A DNA stretch of 15,160 nucleotides from an uncultured Eubacteriales bacterium (GCA_934503195.1 CAKSVM010000073.1:1-15160), one strand, 5' to 3'; positions 5,533 through 14,351 are shown, numbered from the stretch's first letter. Program-made: numbers and translations. Notes: generated by a model not told the origin, from the sequence alone.

Positions 5533-6669
5533 TCAGCTTTCGCTGCGCTCGCCGAGAATCTGGCGGTAATGATTGTAGAATTCCTCGTATTTTCCGGCGT
5601 CGAGGGCGTCGCGGATCTTCTGCATAAGATCGTTGTAGAAGTAGAGATTGTGAAGGACGGCGAGCCGCATTCCGAGCATCTCCTTCGCCTTGAAGAGGTG
5701 GCGGATGTAGCTGCGCGAATAGTGCTGGCAGGCCGGGCAGCCGCAGTTCTCGTCGATCGGCCGCGGATCGCGCATATACTTTTCGTTCAAGAGATTCATC
5801 TTTCCGTGCCACGTGAAGATGTTTCCGTGGCGCGCGTTGCGGCTCGGCATCACGCAGTCGAAGAAATCGACGCCGCGGTGGACGGCTTCTAGGATGTTGC
5901 AGGGGGTTCCGACGCCCATCAGGTAGCGCGGCTTGTCGGTCGGCATATAGGGCTCGACGACCTCGATCGTGTCGTACATCTCCTCGGCCGACTCACCGAC
6001 CGCGAGTCCGCCGATAGCGTAGCCGTCGCAGTCCATCTCGGCGATTTTCTTCATATGCTCGATTCTGAGATCCGCGTAGGTGCTGCCCTGATTTATGCCG
6101 AAGAGAAGCTGATTCTTGTTGATCGTTTCGGGGAGCGAATTGAGTCTCGCCATCTCGTTCTTGCATCGTGTGAGCCAGCGCGCCGTGCGGTCGCAGGACT
6201 TTTTGACGTAGTCGTAGGGCGCGGGATTCTCGATGCACTCGTCAAAGGCCATCGCGATCGTCGAGGCGAGGTTCGACTGGATCTGCATCGACTCCTCAGG
6301 GCCCATGAAGATCCGCGCGCCGTCGATGTGCGACGCGAATTTCACGCCCTCCTCGGTGATTTTCCGCAGCTGCGAGAGGGAGAAGACCTGAAATCCGCCC
6401 GAGTCGGTGAGGACCGGCTTGTCCCAGTTGAAGAATTTGTGAATTCCGCCCATGTCGCGGATCAGCCCGTCGCCCGGACGGAGGTGGAGGTGATAGGTGT
6501 TCGAGAGCTCGACCTGACAATGCACGTCGCGAAGATCCATCGTCGAGATTCCGCCCTTGATCGCCGCGCAGGTGCCGACGTTCATGAAGACCGGGGTCTC
6601 GATCGTGCCGTGAACCGTTTCGAATCGGCCGCGTCTGGCGTGGCCTTCCTGTTTTAATAGTGTAAACAT
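5533..6669 (-). CDS. tgt: tRNA-guanine transglycosylase
   Basis: A 378-aa cytoplasmic enzyme that swaps guanine-34 of tRNAs with GUN anticodons for preQ1 on the route to queuosine. The whole family pattern is present: DSGGFQVFSL with Asp89 (acid/base), GGLAVGE (220-226) in substrate recognition, GVDFFDCVMPSRNARHG with the nucleophile Asp271, and the zinc site Cys309, Cys311, Cys314 and His340 with the family's usual spacing. AGGAGA lies about 5 nt before the ATG. It is last in the minus-strand cluster, 23 bp after mutL, and ends at a strong terminator. No queuosine biosynthesis genes are in the window, so the base may be made elsewhere or salvaged. Confidence 0.97.
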   Translation of the reverse strand: MFTLLKQEGHARRGRFETVHGTIETPVFMNVGTCAAIKGGISTMDLRDVHCQVELSNTYHLHLRPGDGLIRDMGGIHKFFNWDKPVLTDSGGFQVFSLSQLRKITEEGVKFASHIDGARIFMGPEESMQIQSNLASTIAMAFDECIENPAPYDYVKKSCDRTARWLTRCKNEMARLNSLPETINKNQLLFGINQGSTYADLRIEHMKKIAEMDCDGYAIGGLAVGESAEEMYDTIEVVEPYMPTDKPRYLMGVGTPCNILEAVHRGVDFFDCVMPSRNARHGNIFTWHGKMNLLNEKYMRDPRPIDENCGCPACQHYSRSYIRHLFKAKEMLGMRLAVLHNLYFYNDLMQKIRDALDAGKYEEFYNHYRQILGERSES

Positions 6670-6692
6670 ATTATCTCCTGTATATTGTGAAA

Positions 6693-9026
6693 TTATGTAC
6701 GTTTGAACTGATGCTCGATGCTGGCCTTGGTGATTTCGAGCGCGACCGGGCGTCCGTGCGGACAGAATCTGATATCGGGCAGCGCGAAAAGGCGTTTGCA
6801 GATCCAGAGCAGGCTTTCGTCGCCTTCGAGCCGTCCGGCCTTGATCGCGGCCTTGCAGGACGCCTGATAGAGGGCTTTTTCGAAGAAGAGCTCGCCCGAG
6901 ATCGACGCGACCCCGGTTCCCCCGGCGAGCTGCCCGGCGACCGTCTCGAAGAAGGCGCGCGCCATCTCGATTTCGAGCGACTGCGGAATCCCCGCGACCT
7001 CGGCCGACGAGTCGCGAAGCTCGAAATCGAAGCCGATTTTTGAAATTTCGCTCTCGTGCTCGCGGACAGCCTGAAGCTCGTCGGGCGTCAATGAAATCGA
7101 AAGCGGGACGAGCATCATCTGCGTGTCGACCTTCTGATTTTTGAGATTTTGTCGGAGTTCCTCAAAAATTATCCGTTCGTGCGCGGCGTGTTTGTCGATC
7201 ATGTATACCTGCGAGCCGTATTCCGCGATGATGTAGGAGTAGAAGAGTTCGCCGATCAGCCGGAGCAGCGGCTTTCCGTCGCGGTCGAATCCCGGGTGCG
7301 GAGGCGCGGGAGCTTCGGTGGGGAAGTCGGGGAGCGGCGGAACGTCGGCGTCGGATATCGGCGTGGGTGGAGCTTCGTCCGGATTCACGGGAATTTCGGA
7401 AGACACGGGCTGAGATCCGGCTTCGGTCTGAGACTGAATTTCGGTCTGAATCGTCGATTCCTGATGATTCTGAACCTCCTCCTGAGCGGCGGTCGGCGGG
7501 TTCGGGACGAACGGCGGCGCGCTCGCGAAATCCGGCAGAAAATCCTCGGTCACGGGTTCGCCCGGACGCTTTGAACGGCGGTTCTGCGCGGTCAGCCGTT
7601 CGATCGCCTCGGGGAAGTATTTCGAGCCGTCGTCGGTTTCTGACAAATTCTGACCTGACACGGATTGAGATGGGGGATTTGCGGGGGCGTTTGAAGCGGT
7701 CCGCGGCGGGTCGCGGTAGTAGGTCGGGCGCGCGGGGATTCTCTCGGAATTCTTCGGAGGCTCGACAATATTTGCGTTTTCCGGAACCGATACGGTTCGC
7801 GGCGCGTCGGTGATTCCGTGCGCGGTCTGACCGACCGACGGCTTCACAAGGCTCGCGTCGGCGTCGTTTATCGAGAGCTGACCTTCCTTGATATTCTTGA
7901 GATTCTGGTACGCCGGCTTCGGCTGCGACGAGCGGCGATCCTCAAGCGGGATGAAGGCGTTCAGGATTTCCTGCTGCTTTGCGCGGTATTTTGACGAAAT
8001 CGGGTCGTCGGAGCCGATTTTCAGCTGCGGCGGGGCGATCCGCGTCTCCAGCGCGGCGCGGACGGCGTAATAAACCGCCTCGAAAACCAGTTTTTCGCTC
8101 TCGAATTTGACTTCCAACTTTGTAGGATGGATGTTCACGTCGACCATCTCGGGCGCGAGATCGACAAAAATCACGCAGGACGGGAATTTGTCGGCCGGGG
8201 CGTAGGACGTGTAGGCCTGTTCGAGCGCGGCCGTGATGCACTTCGACTTTACGTAGCGTCGATTGACAAAAAATGTCTGGTAATTTCTGTTAGCCCGGAC
8301 GTTATCCGGCGTTCCGATGAAGCCGTAGGCGCGGACCTCGTCGTGCGTCTGGTCGATCGGGATCAGCCGCGACGAAAATTCGCGGCCGTAGATCGAATAA
8401 ATCGAGTTTTTGAGCCGATTGTCGCCCGCCGTCGCGAATTTCATCTGGCCGTCGATGATAAGCCGCACCGAGATCGCGGGGTAGGAGAGCGCGACGCGTT
8501 CGAGTGTCGACGTCACCGCCATCGCCTCGGTTTTGTCGGTTTTCAGGAATTTCCGCCGTACGGGGACGTTTTCGAAAAGATTTTCGACAATTATCGTAGT
8601 TCCATCCGAGATCGCGATTTCGCGGAGAACCGGCTCATGTCCAGGCTCGCAGTCAAGCTCGGTTCCAGAGAGATCCTCGCGGCGTTTTGTGAGAATCCGG
8701 ATGTGCGAAACGGCCGAAATCGCCGCCAGTGCCTCGCCGCGGAAGCCGAGCGTCCGGATGCCCGAAAGATCGGCGGCCGTCGCGATTTTGCTTGTCGCGT
8801 GGCGTTTTATCGCGAGCGGAACGTCCTCGCGCGCCATTCCTTTACCGTTGTCGGAGACGCGGATCATGGTCACTCCGCCGCGCTTGATTTCGACCGTGAC
8901 AACTGTCGCGCCCGCGTCGATCGCGTTTTCGAGCAGTTCCTTGCAGGCCGAGGCCGGGCGGTCGACGACCTCTCCGGCGGCGATCAGGTTCGCCGTCGCC
9001 ATGTCAAGTTGGTTGATTATTCCCAA
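6693..9026 (-). CDS. mutL: DNA mismatch repair protein MutL
   Basis: A 777-aa protein, longer than the usual 600-650. The GHKL ATPase half (1-330) shows KELLENAIDAG (catalytic Glu33), DNGKGM and TLGFRGEALAAI. A Pro/Ser/Glu-rich, probably disordered linker follows (about 335-583) with nine Pro-Pro pairs. The C-terminal half carries the latent endonuclease motifs DKHAAHERIIFEE (611-623; many homologues have DQHA), ACKAAIKAG as SCKAAIKAG (723-731) and CPHGRP (755-760). MutL dimerises, is recruited by MutS and nicks the newly made strand. The start is TTG, with GGAGGT 5 nt upstream; an in-frame TAA lies two codons before, so no longer form is possible. The gap to mutS is 31 bp. Confidence 0.96.
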   Translation of the reverse strand: MGIINQLDMATANLIAAGEVVDRPASACKELLENAIDAGATVVTVEIKRGGVTMIRVSDNGKGMAREDVPLAIKRHATSKIATAADLSGIRTLGFRGEALAAISAVSHIRILTKRREDLSGTELDCEPGHEPVLREIAISDGTTIIVENLFENVPVRRKFLKTDKTEAMAVTSTLERVALSYPAISVRLIIDGQMKFATAGDNRLKNSIYSIYGREFSSRLIPIDQTHDEVRAYGFIGTPDNVRANRNYQTFFVNRRYVKSKCITAALEQAYTSYAPADKFPSCVIFVDLAPEMVDVNIHPTKLEVKFESEKLVFEAVYYAVRAALETRIAPPQLKIGSDDPISSKYRAKQQEILNAFIPLEDRRSSQPKPAYQNLKNIKEGQLSINDADASLVKPSVGQTAHGITDAPRTVSVPENANIVEPPKNSERIPARPTYYRDPPRTASNAPANPPSQSVSGQNLSETDDGSKYFPEAIERLTAQNRRSKRPGEPVTEDFLPDFASAPPFVPNPPTAAQEEVQNHQESTIQTEIQSQTEAGSQPVSSEIPVNPDEAPPTPISDADVPPLPDFPTEAPAPPHPGFDRDGKPLLRLIGELFYSYIIAEYGSQVYMIDKHAAHERIIFEELRQNLKNQKVDTQMMLVPLSISLTPDELQAVREHESEISKIGFDFELRDSSAEVAGIPQSLEIEMARAFFETVAGQLAGGTGVASISGELFFEKALYQASCKAAIKAGRLEGDESLLWICKRLFALPDIRFCPHGRPVALEITKASIEHQFKRT

Positions 9027-9057
9027 ATTTTACCTCCATGATACGGTTATATTTGGT

Positions 9058-11640
9058 TTAACCGATGAGTTTTTTCAGTTCGTAGAGCTTATTCAGAGCC
9101 TCAAGCGGCGTCAGTGTGTTGAGGTCGAGATTTCGCACGGTGTTGGCGAGATTTTCGGCGAGCATCGACTCGATGCTCAGCTCGGGTTCATCGGGCGCCG
9201 GATCGGATTTTGCGCGTTTTGACGAACCGTGCGCGCTCTCGGCGAGCTTTTGGGCGAGAACCTCCTTCGCGCGCTTTATGACCTCGTTCGGCACTCCGGC
9301 GAGCTTCGCAACCTCGATGCCGTAGCTGTCATCGGCCGCGCCTTTGACGATTTTTCTAAGAAATGTGATCTCGTCGCCGCGTTTTTTGGCGGCTATGTTG
9401 TAATTTACGACGCCGGGGAGCGATTCAAGCTCGCACAGCTCGTGGTAATGCGTCGCGAAAAGCGTCTTCGCGCCGATCTTTTTCGCGGTGAACTCGGCGA
9501 TCGCCCACGCGATTGACATTCCGTCGAAGGTCGCGGTTCCGCGTCCGATTTCATCATATATTATAAGCGAGCGTTTTGTCGCGCATTTCAGGATGTGCGC
9601 GCACTCGGTCATTTCGAGCATGAAGGTCGACTGACCCGACGCGAGGTCGTCCGACGCGCCGACGCGGGTAAACACTTTGTCGCAGATCGAGATCCGCGCC
9701 TCGCGCGCCGGGACAAACGAGCCGATCTGCGCCATGACCGTGATCAGCGCGACCTGCCGCATATAGGTCGATTTTCCCGACATATTCGGTCCGGTGATCA
9801 GCATCATGCGCGAATCGGATATGTTGAGGTGCGTGTCGTTCGGGACGAAATAGCCCTCGACGAACTTCTCGACGACCGGGTGACGCCCGTCGACAATTGT
9901 CGTTTCCTCGCCGTAATCGACCTCGGGGCGGACGTAGCCGTTCTGCGCGGCCGTCTCGGCGAGCGAGACGTAGGCGTCGATCAGAGAGATTTTCTCGGCC
10001 ATCGCTTTGATGCGCGAAATGTTTTTCGTCAGCTCGTCAGTGATGTTTTTGAAGAGTTCGTATTCGAGCGAGTTCAGCCGGTCGGCCGCGCCGGAGATCG
10101 TGGTTTCGGTCTCTTTCAGCTCTTCTGTAATATACCGTTCACCGTTTGTCAATGTTTGCTTCCGAATATAGCGATCCGGGACGTTCGCGAGATTCGATTT
10201 TGTGACTTCTATGTAGTACCCGAAGACGCGGTTGTAGCTGATGCGGAGGTTCTTGATCCCGGTTGCCTCGCGCTCGCGCTCGGCCATGTCCTCCAGAATC
10301 TGCTTTGAGTTTTTGACGATCGAGCGGAGACGGTCGACCTCGGAATTGAAGCCGTCCTTTATGATTCCGCCCTCCTTGACGGTCAGCGGGAGGTTGTCGT
10401 CCGAGATCGCGCTCTCGATTAAAATGCGCGAATCGGACATATCGTCGAATTCCTTGTAAATCGACTTCAGCTCGGGACTCTGGCAGCCCGAAAGCCGTTC
10501 CTTCAGGCGCGGGAGCGGGTCGAACGACTGCGCGATCGCGCGCAGGTCGCGCGCGTTGATCGAGCCGTAAACTAATTTTGTCGTCAGCCGTTCGAGGTCG
10601 AGGATAGGCGAGAGCTGCTCGTTGATGTCGGCGCGGAGCATGAAATCGTCGGCAAGCTCGGCCACCGCGTCAAGCCGGCGGTTGATCATGTAGGAGTTGA
10701 CGAGCGGAAGTTCTACAAATTTTCGCAGAGTTCTCGCGCCCATTGCAGTCTTCGTTTTGTCGAGAACCCACAAAAGCGTGCCTTTTTTCTCCTTCGTCCG
10801 CAGGGTTTCGCAGAGTTCGAGATTCCGGCGCGTGTTGACGTCCATTTCCAGATACTGGCTTTCGGCGTAGACGTTCAGGTTCGAAATGTACGAAATGTCG
10901 GTTTTCTGCGTCTCTTTGACGTAGGAGAGCAGCGCGCCGATCGCCGCCGTGATTGCCGAGTTCGTGTGGTCGGGCTCGTACTTTTCGCCGAATTGATTTT
11001 TTACAATTGTCTCGCAGGATTTGTAGTCGAAAAGCCGCGATTTTGACGGCGAAACCGACGCTTTCAGGCGGGAAGTGATCAGTTCCTCGGCCTCGCCGAG
11101 CTCGGTGATCGCGGTGTTTATCAGAATTTCGCTCGGCGAATAGGTCGAAAGCTCGGCCGCGAGCCGACTGAAACGCTCATTCCCGGTGAACTGCGTCGCC
11201 GCGAGCTGCCCGGTCGAAACGTCGCAGAACGCGACGCCGATCGCGCCCGCCTCGGACATTATTGAGGCTAAGTAATTGTTTTTTGTCTCGGGGAGAAGGG
11301 AATTTTCGACGATCGTGCCCGGCGTGACGATCCGGATGACCTCGCGCTTCACGAGTCCCTTCGCCGTCGCCGGATCCTCGACCTGCTCGCAGATCGCGAT
11401 CTTGTAGCCCATCGAAACAAGTTTACCGATGTAAGTATCGACGGCGTGGTAGGGGATTCCGCACATCGGCGCGCGCTCGGGTTCGCCCCAGTCGCGCCCG
11501 GTGAGGGTCAGATCGAGCACGGCGGAGCCGGTTTTCGCGTCGTCGAAGAACATTTCGTAGAAATCTCCGATCCTGTAGAACAAAAGATAGTCCTTGTATT
11601 GATTTTTAACCGCAAAATATTGCTCCATCATGCTCGTCAT
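9058..11640 (-). CDS. mutS: DNA mismatch repair protein MutS
   Basis: An 860-aa MutS1. The N-terminal GDFYEMFFDDA (25-35) holds the Phe-x-Glu mismatch-reading pair (Phe27, Glu29). The ATPase shows Walker A GPNMSGKST (617-625), TRVGASDDLASGQSTF (658-673), DEIGRGT (696-702; here TATFDG where TSTYDG is common) and THYHEL (730-735). The conserved C-terminal end LTPLEALNKLYELKK supports a full-length protein. It detects mispairs and loops and calls in MutL, encoded next. AAAGGAA lies about 9 nt before the ATG at 11640; a second Met three codons on is possible. Tandem hairpins upstream suggest partly separate transcription from the YlbF-family gene. Confidence 0.97.
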   Translation of the reverse strand: MTSMMEQYFAVKNQYKDYLLFYRIGDFYEMFFDDAKTGSAVLDLTLTGRDWGEPERAPMCGIPYHAVDTYIGKLVSMGYKIAICEQVEDPATAKGLVKREVIRIVTPGTIVENSLLPETKNNYLASIMSEAGAIGVAFCDVSTGQLAATQFTGNERFSRLAAELSTYSPSEILINTAITELGEAEELITSRLKASVSPSKSRLFDYKSCETIVKNQFGEKYEPDHTNSAITAAIGALLSYVKETQKTDISYISNLNVYAESQYLEMDVNTRRNLELCETLRTKEKKGTLLWVLDKTKTAMGARTLRKFVELPLVNSYMINRRLDAVAELADDFMLRADINEQLSPILDLERLTTKLVYGSINARDLRAIAQSFDPLPRLKERLSGCQSPELKSIYKEFDDMSDSRILIESAISDDNLPLTVKEGGIIKDGFNSEVDRLRSIVKNSKQILEDMAEREREATGIKNLRISYNRVFGYYIEVTKSNLANVPDRYIRKQTLTNGERYITEELKETETTISGAADRLNSLEYELFKNITDELTKNISRIKAMAEKISLIDAYVSLAETAAQNGYVRPEVDYGEETTIVDGRHPVVEKFVEGYFVPNDTHLNISDSRMMLITGPNMSGKSTYMRQVALITVMAQIGSFVPAREARISICDKVFTRVGASDDLASGQSTFMLEMTECAHILKCATKRSLIIYDEIGRGTATFDGMSIAWAIAEFTAKKIGAKTLFATHYHELCELESLPGVVNYNIAAKKRGDEITFLRKIVKGAADDSYGIEVAKLAGVPNEVIKRAKEVLAQKLAESAHGSSKRAKSDPAPDEPELSIESMLAENLANTVRNLDLNTLTPLEALNKLYELKKLIG

Positions 11641-11702
11641 GAGTCAGAATTCCTTTCAATAATACAAAATTGCGCAACTATTATGACATAAATGTGAAAT
11701 AA

Positions 11703-11718
11703 ACGCGGAAATCCGCGT
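11703..11718 (-). terminator. Second hairpin between YlbF-family gene and mutS
   Basis: A perfect 7-bp stem ACGCGGA / TCCGCGT with an AA centre; on the minus strand it is followed by TTTATTTC. It is short, and the centre is too tight to keep all pairs, so alone it is weak. As the second of two hairpins it may add to termination or protect the mutS transcript end. Confidence 0.45.
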
Positions 11719-11730
11719 CTTAAAAATCGC

Positions 11731-11757
11731 GGTTTCCGGGAAAATTACCCGGAAACC
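11731..11757 (-). terminator. Probable terminator after the YlbF-family gene
   Basis: A perfect 10-bp stem (11731-11740 with 11748-11757) and a 7-nt loop lie 15 bp after the stop of the YlbF-family gene on the minus strand. The T run (five T at 11722-11726) starts 4 nt after the stem instead of directly, so termination may be partial, leaving some read-through into mutS. Confidence 0.6.
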
Positions 11758-11772
11758 CTGAAAAATCGGCGA

Positions 11773-12171
11773 TCAGTGCTCGTGTCCGCAGCCGCAGGAG
11801 CCGCCGCAGGACGAACAATCGTGCGTGCAGGGACGCTCGCCGGTGATCTGGTAGGTGATTTCGCCGTTGACCTCGGCCATGAACGCGTTGACGACGTCCT
11901 GCGCCTTGTTGAAAGCGACCATTTTTTCGTTGTCCATGATCTCGTGGTAGAGCGTGTGGACGCGCTTTTCGATCATTCCGATCAGCTCGTTGTCGGGAAT
12001 TTCCTTCTTATATTCCATGCTGAGGGCCTGCGACTGCGCGTTGTACTCCATGATCTGCTTCTGGAGTTCGAGATCCGACTCGTAAGCCTCCTGAGCCTTG
12101 TTCATTTCGACGACACGGGGGTCTTCCTTGATTTTCTGGCCGAGCAGCGCGGCAAGTTCCATAACTTCCAT
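11773..12171 (-). CDS. YlbF/YmcA (RicA/RicF)-family protein with Cys/His-rich tail
   Basis: A 132-aa, largely helical protein. Residues 1-100 fit the YlbF/YmcA family (AALLGQKIKEDPRVVEMNKA, IMEYNAQSQAL, FNKAQDVVNAFMAEVN). The tail (115-132) is packed with ligands: Cys115, His117, Cys119, Cys122, Cys126, Cys128, His130 and His132. In B. subtilis RicA (YmcA), RicF (YlbF) and RicT form an iron-sulfur complex that affects RNase Y-dependent mRNA processing, sporulation and competence. Its place directly after miaB matches ymcA in B. subtilis, so RicA-like is the best guess, but YlbF and YmcA are hard to separate by eye. AAGGAG lies about 7-8 nt before the ATG; the gap to miaB is 31 bp. Confidence 0.82.
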   Translation of the reverse strand: MEVMELAALLGQKIKEDPRVVEMNKAQEAYESDLELQKQIMEYNAQSQALSMEYKKEIPDNELIGMIEKRVHTLYHEIMDNEKMVAFNKAQDVVNAFMAEVNGEITYQITGERPCTHDCSSCGGSCGCGHEH

Positions 12172-12202
12172 GATATTTCTCCTTAAAATTTATATATATC
12201 GC

Positions 12203-13603
12203 TTAAATAAGCTCTCCGAAGAGGGCGAAAGTTTCGGCGCGTGTTATCTTCACGTTCACGAAATTTCCGATCTTCGATTCGGATTCTGGGGTTTTGGGGA
12301 TGTGGACGAGCTTGTTTCCGTCATTTCGCCCACTGAGCATGGACTCATTTGAACGGCTTTCGCCCTCTAACAGCACGCGGTGAATTCTGCCGATTTCGGC
12401 CCGATTCTTTTCGAGCGAAATCGCGTTCTGGCAGGCCAGAAGCTCATTCATCCGCGCGGATTTCGTCTCGGGGTCGATCTGACAGTCCATCTTCGCGGCC
12501 GGAGTCAGATTCCGCGGCGAATAGATGAACGAATAAATCATGTCAAATTGCACAAGGCGCAGCATCCGCAGCGTTTCGCCGAATTCCTCGTCGGTCTCGC
12601 CGGGGAAGCCGACGATTATGTCGGACGAAATCGCGATTCCGGGCATCTTTTCACGCATATAATCGACGACTTCGAGGTATTTTTCGGGCGTGTAGCAGCG
12701 GTTCATCGCTTTCAGGACGCGCGCGGAGCCGGATTGGAGCGGCAGATGGAATTGTCTGGCGCATTTGGGAGATTCTGCCATGACGTCGATCAGCTTTTTC
12801 GACGCGTCTTTCGGGTGGCTGGTCATGAAGCGGAGGATGAAATCGCCGTCCAGCGCGCAGATTTCCCTGACCAGATCGGCAAAATCGCAGTCGCCGCTGT
12901 CCTTTCCGTACGAATTGACGTTCTGTCCGAGCAGCGTGATCTCGCGGACGCCGTCGGAAATCAGTTCCTTTACTTCCTTAATTATATCCTCGCGTTTCCG
13001 GCTGCGCTCGCGGCCGCGGACGTAGGGGACGACGCAGTAGGTGCAGAAATTGTTGCAGCCGTACATTATGCTGACCCACGCCTTGATTTTTGATTCGCGC
13101 AGGACCGGAAGTCCCTCGGCGATGTTGCCCTCGGTCTCGTCGATCATGAATCGACGTTTGTCGTTTTTGAGGTGCTCGGCGAGGAGCTCGGGGAAACGAT
13201 AGAGCATTCCGGTGCCGAAAAGCAGGTCGACGTACGGATAGCTGTGTTTAATATCGTTCATGCGGTGCTCCTGCGTCACCATGCAGCCGCAGACGACGAT
13301 GACGAGATCCGGATTAGCCTCTTTCAGGTGCTTGAACTGACCCGTGATCGACAGCGCGCGCAGCTCGGCGTGTTCGCGGACGGCGCAGGTGTTGACGACG
13401 ATCAGATCGGCGGCTTTCTCGTCTTCGGCCTGAAGATAGCCCATTTCACGGCACATTCCGGCGATCCGCTCGGAGTCGGCCTCGTTCTGCTGGCAGCCGA
13501 AGGTGCGGACGAAGAACCGCTTTCCGCGTCCTTCGTTCAGCGACCTTACCTCGTGCATGAAATCGTATTGCTTTCTGATTTCCTCATTCGGGATGATTTT
13601 CAT
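12203..13603 (-). CDS. miaB: tRNA-2-methylthio-N6-isopentenyladenosine-37 synthase MiaB
   Basis: A 466-aa radical-SAM methylthiotransferase that adds a methylthio group to i6A37 of tRNAs reading U-starting codons. The N-terminal domain holds the auxiliary-cluster cysteines Cys37 (TFGCQQNEAD), Cys73 (NTCAVRE) and Cys107 (CGCM). The radical-SAM cluster is Cys183-x3-Cys187-x2-Cys190 (YGCNNFCTYCVVPYVRGRERSR has the family form). A TRAM-like RNA-binding segment closes the protein. TFGCQQNEAD and the miaB-mutS neighbourhood favour MiaB over the MtaB and RimO relatives. Its start overlaps the end of the TVP38-like gene by 20 bp. AAGGAA lies about 9 nt before the ATG. The miaA partner is not in this window. 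Confidence 0.96.
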   Translation of the reverse strand: MKIIPNEEIRKQYDFMHEVRSLNEGRGKRFFVRTFGCQQNEADSERIAGMCREMGYLQAEDEKAADLIVVNTCAVREHAELRALSITGQFKHLKEANPDLVIVVCGCMVTQEHRMNDIKHSYPYVDLLFGTGMLYRFPELLAEHLKNDKRRFMIDETEGNIAEGLPVLRESKIKAWVSIMYGCNNFCTYCVVPYVRGRERSRKREDIIKEVKELISDGVREITLLGQNVNSYGKDSGDCDFADLVREICALDGDFILRFMTSHPKDASKKLIDVMAESPKCARQFHLPLQSGSARVLKAMNRCYTPEKYLEVVDYMREKMPGIAISSDIIVGFPGETDEEFGETLRMLRLVQFDMIYSFIYSPRNLTPAAKMDCQIDPETKSARMNELLACQNAISLEKNRAEIGRIHRVLLEGESRSNESMLSGRNDGNKLVHIPKTPESESKIGNFVNVKITRAETFALFGELI

Positions 13604-14303
13604 TCTGTGTGTTTCCTTGTTTAATATTGTGCTTATTCTGAAGTTTTTTCTGGAGTCTGGAATTGATAAGGATTCCGGCGAGTCCGATGACGCCGGTCGC
13701 CGCGAAAATCAGCGCGGACTGCCATAATTTGCCATCGCCTACGGTCGCTCCGACAAGTGTCGACGTCACGACCGACGGGATCCGCGCGAGCGTCGCGAGG
13801 GGCAGAAAACGGCTGAATTTTATGTTCGTGAACGGAACAAAATATGTGAGAACGTCCTTCGGCGTGCCGGGGATCAGGAAAAGGACGAAGATCAGCGCGT
13901 CGCGGCGGGTCGGATCGTTCAGGAATTTCAGCTTGTCGAACGATTTTGTGTCGACGAATTTCGCCGCGAACGGCTCGCCGAAGCGTTTGACGAGGAAGAA
14001 AACCGCCGTTGTGCCGAGAAGAATTCCAAGGAGCGTCAGGAAAAGCCCGCCCCACGTGCCGTACATCAGCCCCATCAGAAGCTCGATCGGCTCGCCCGGG
14101 ATGATCGCGACGACGATTTGTAAAATTTGTATGAACAGCATCGCGAGGACGCCGAAAACGCCGAGACTGTTTATGAATTCGGTGAATTTCCGCTGATTTT
14201 CGGCCTCTCTGAGCGACAGGACGAAGGGGATCGCGAGCGCGCAAAGGGCGATCATCGCGGCTATAAGCAGCGCGAAAAGCGCGATTTTAAGCGGCTTTTT
14301 CAA
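13584..14303 (-). CDS. TVP38/TMEM64-family (DedA-like) membrane protein
   Basis: A 239-aa integral membrane protein with a basic N terminus (KKPLK), about six hydrophobic segments and the family's paired loops IPGEPIELLMG (68-78) and IPGTPKDVLTYFVP (144-157). The superfamily (DedA, TMEM41B/VMP1, TVP38) is linked to lipid movement across membranes and envelope stability; the substrate here is unknown. The start is taken as TTG at 14303, because GGAGG lies 6 nt upstream (14310-14314). The longer reading from an ATG at 14348 has no ribosome binding site and starts at about the predicted transcript start (-10 at 14352-14357). It is first in the minus-strand cluster and overlaps miaB by 20 bp. Confidence 0.87.
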   Translation of the reverse strand: MKKPLKIALFALLIAAMIALCALAIPFVLSLREAENQRKFTEFINSLGVFGVLAMLFIQILQIVVAIIPGEPIELLMGLMYGTWGGLFLTLLGILLGTTAVFFLVKRFGEPFAAKFVDTKSFDKLKFLNDPTRRDALIFVLFLIPGTPKDVLTYFVPFTNIKFSRFLPLATLARIPSVVTSTLVGATVGDGKLWQSALIFAATGVIGLAGILINSRLQKKLQNKHNIKQGNTQNENHPE

Positions 14304-14309
14304 GAATTG

Positions 14310-14314
14310 CCTCC
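14310..14314 (-). promoter_or_regulatory. Ribosome binding site deciding a TTG start
   Basis: Minus-strand GGAGG, part of AAAGGAGG, 6 nt before the TTG at 14301-14303. It argues for the shorter TVP38-like protein and a short leader of about 40 nt. Confidence 0.75.
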
Positions 14315-14351
14315 TTTTTCGGGAAAAACGGACGAAATTTGCATTCATATT

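Noticed and set aside
8127..9041. Plus-strand frame of 304 codons
   Set aside because: It is antisense to the ATPase domain of mutL, whose motifs are intact; the translation is Arg/Asp/Val-rich and has no recognisable fold or ribosome binding site.
9595..10308. Plus-strand frame of 237 codons
   Set aside because: It is antisense to mutS in a GC-rich region where long chance frames are common.
11641..11700. A mutS promoter
   Set aside because: CATAAT and TATTAT occur, but no -35-like hexamer stands at a fitting distance.
12380..13093. Plus-strand frame of 237 codons
   Set aside because: It is antisense to miaB across the radical-SAM domain; no supporting start signal.
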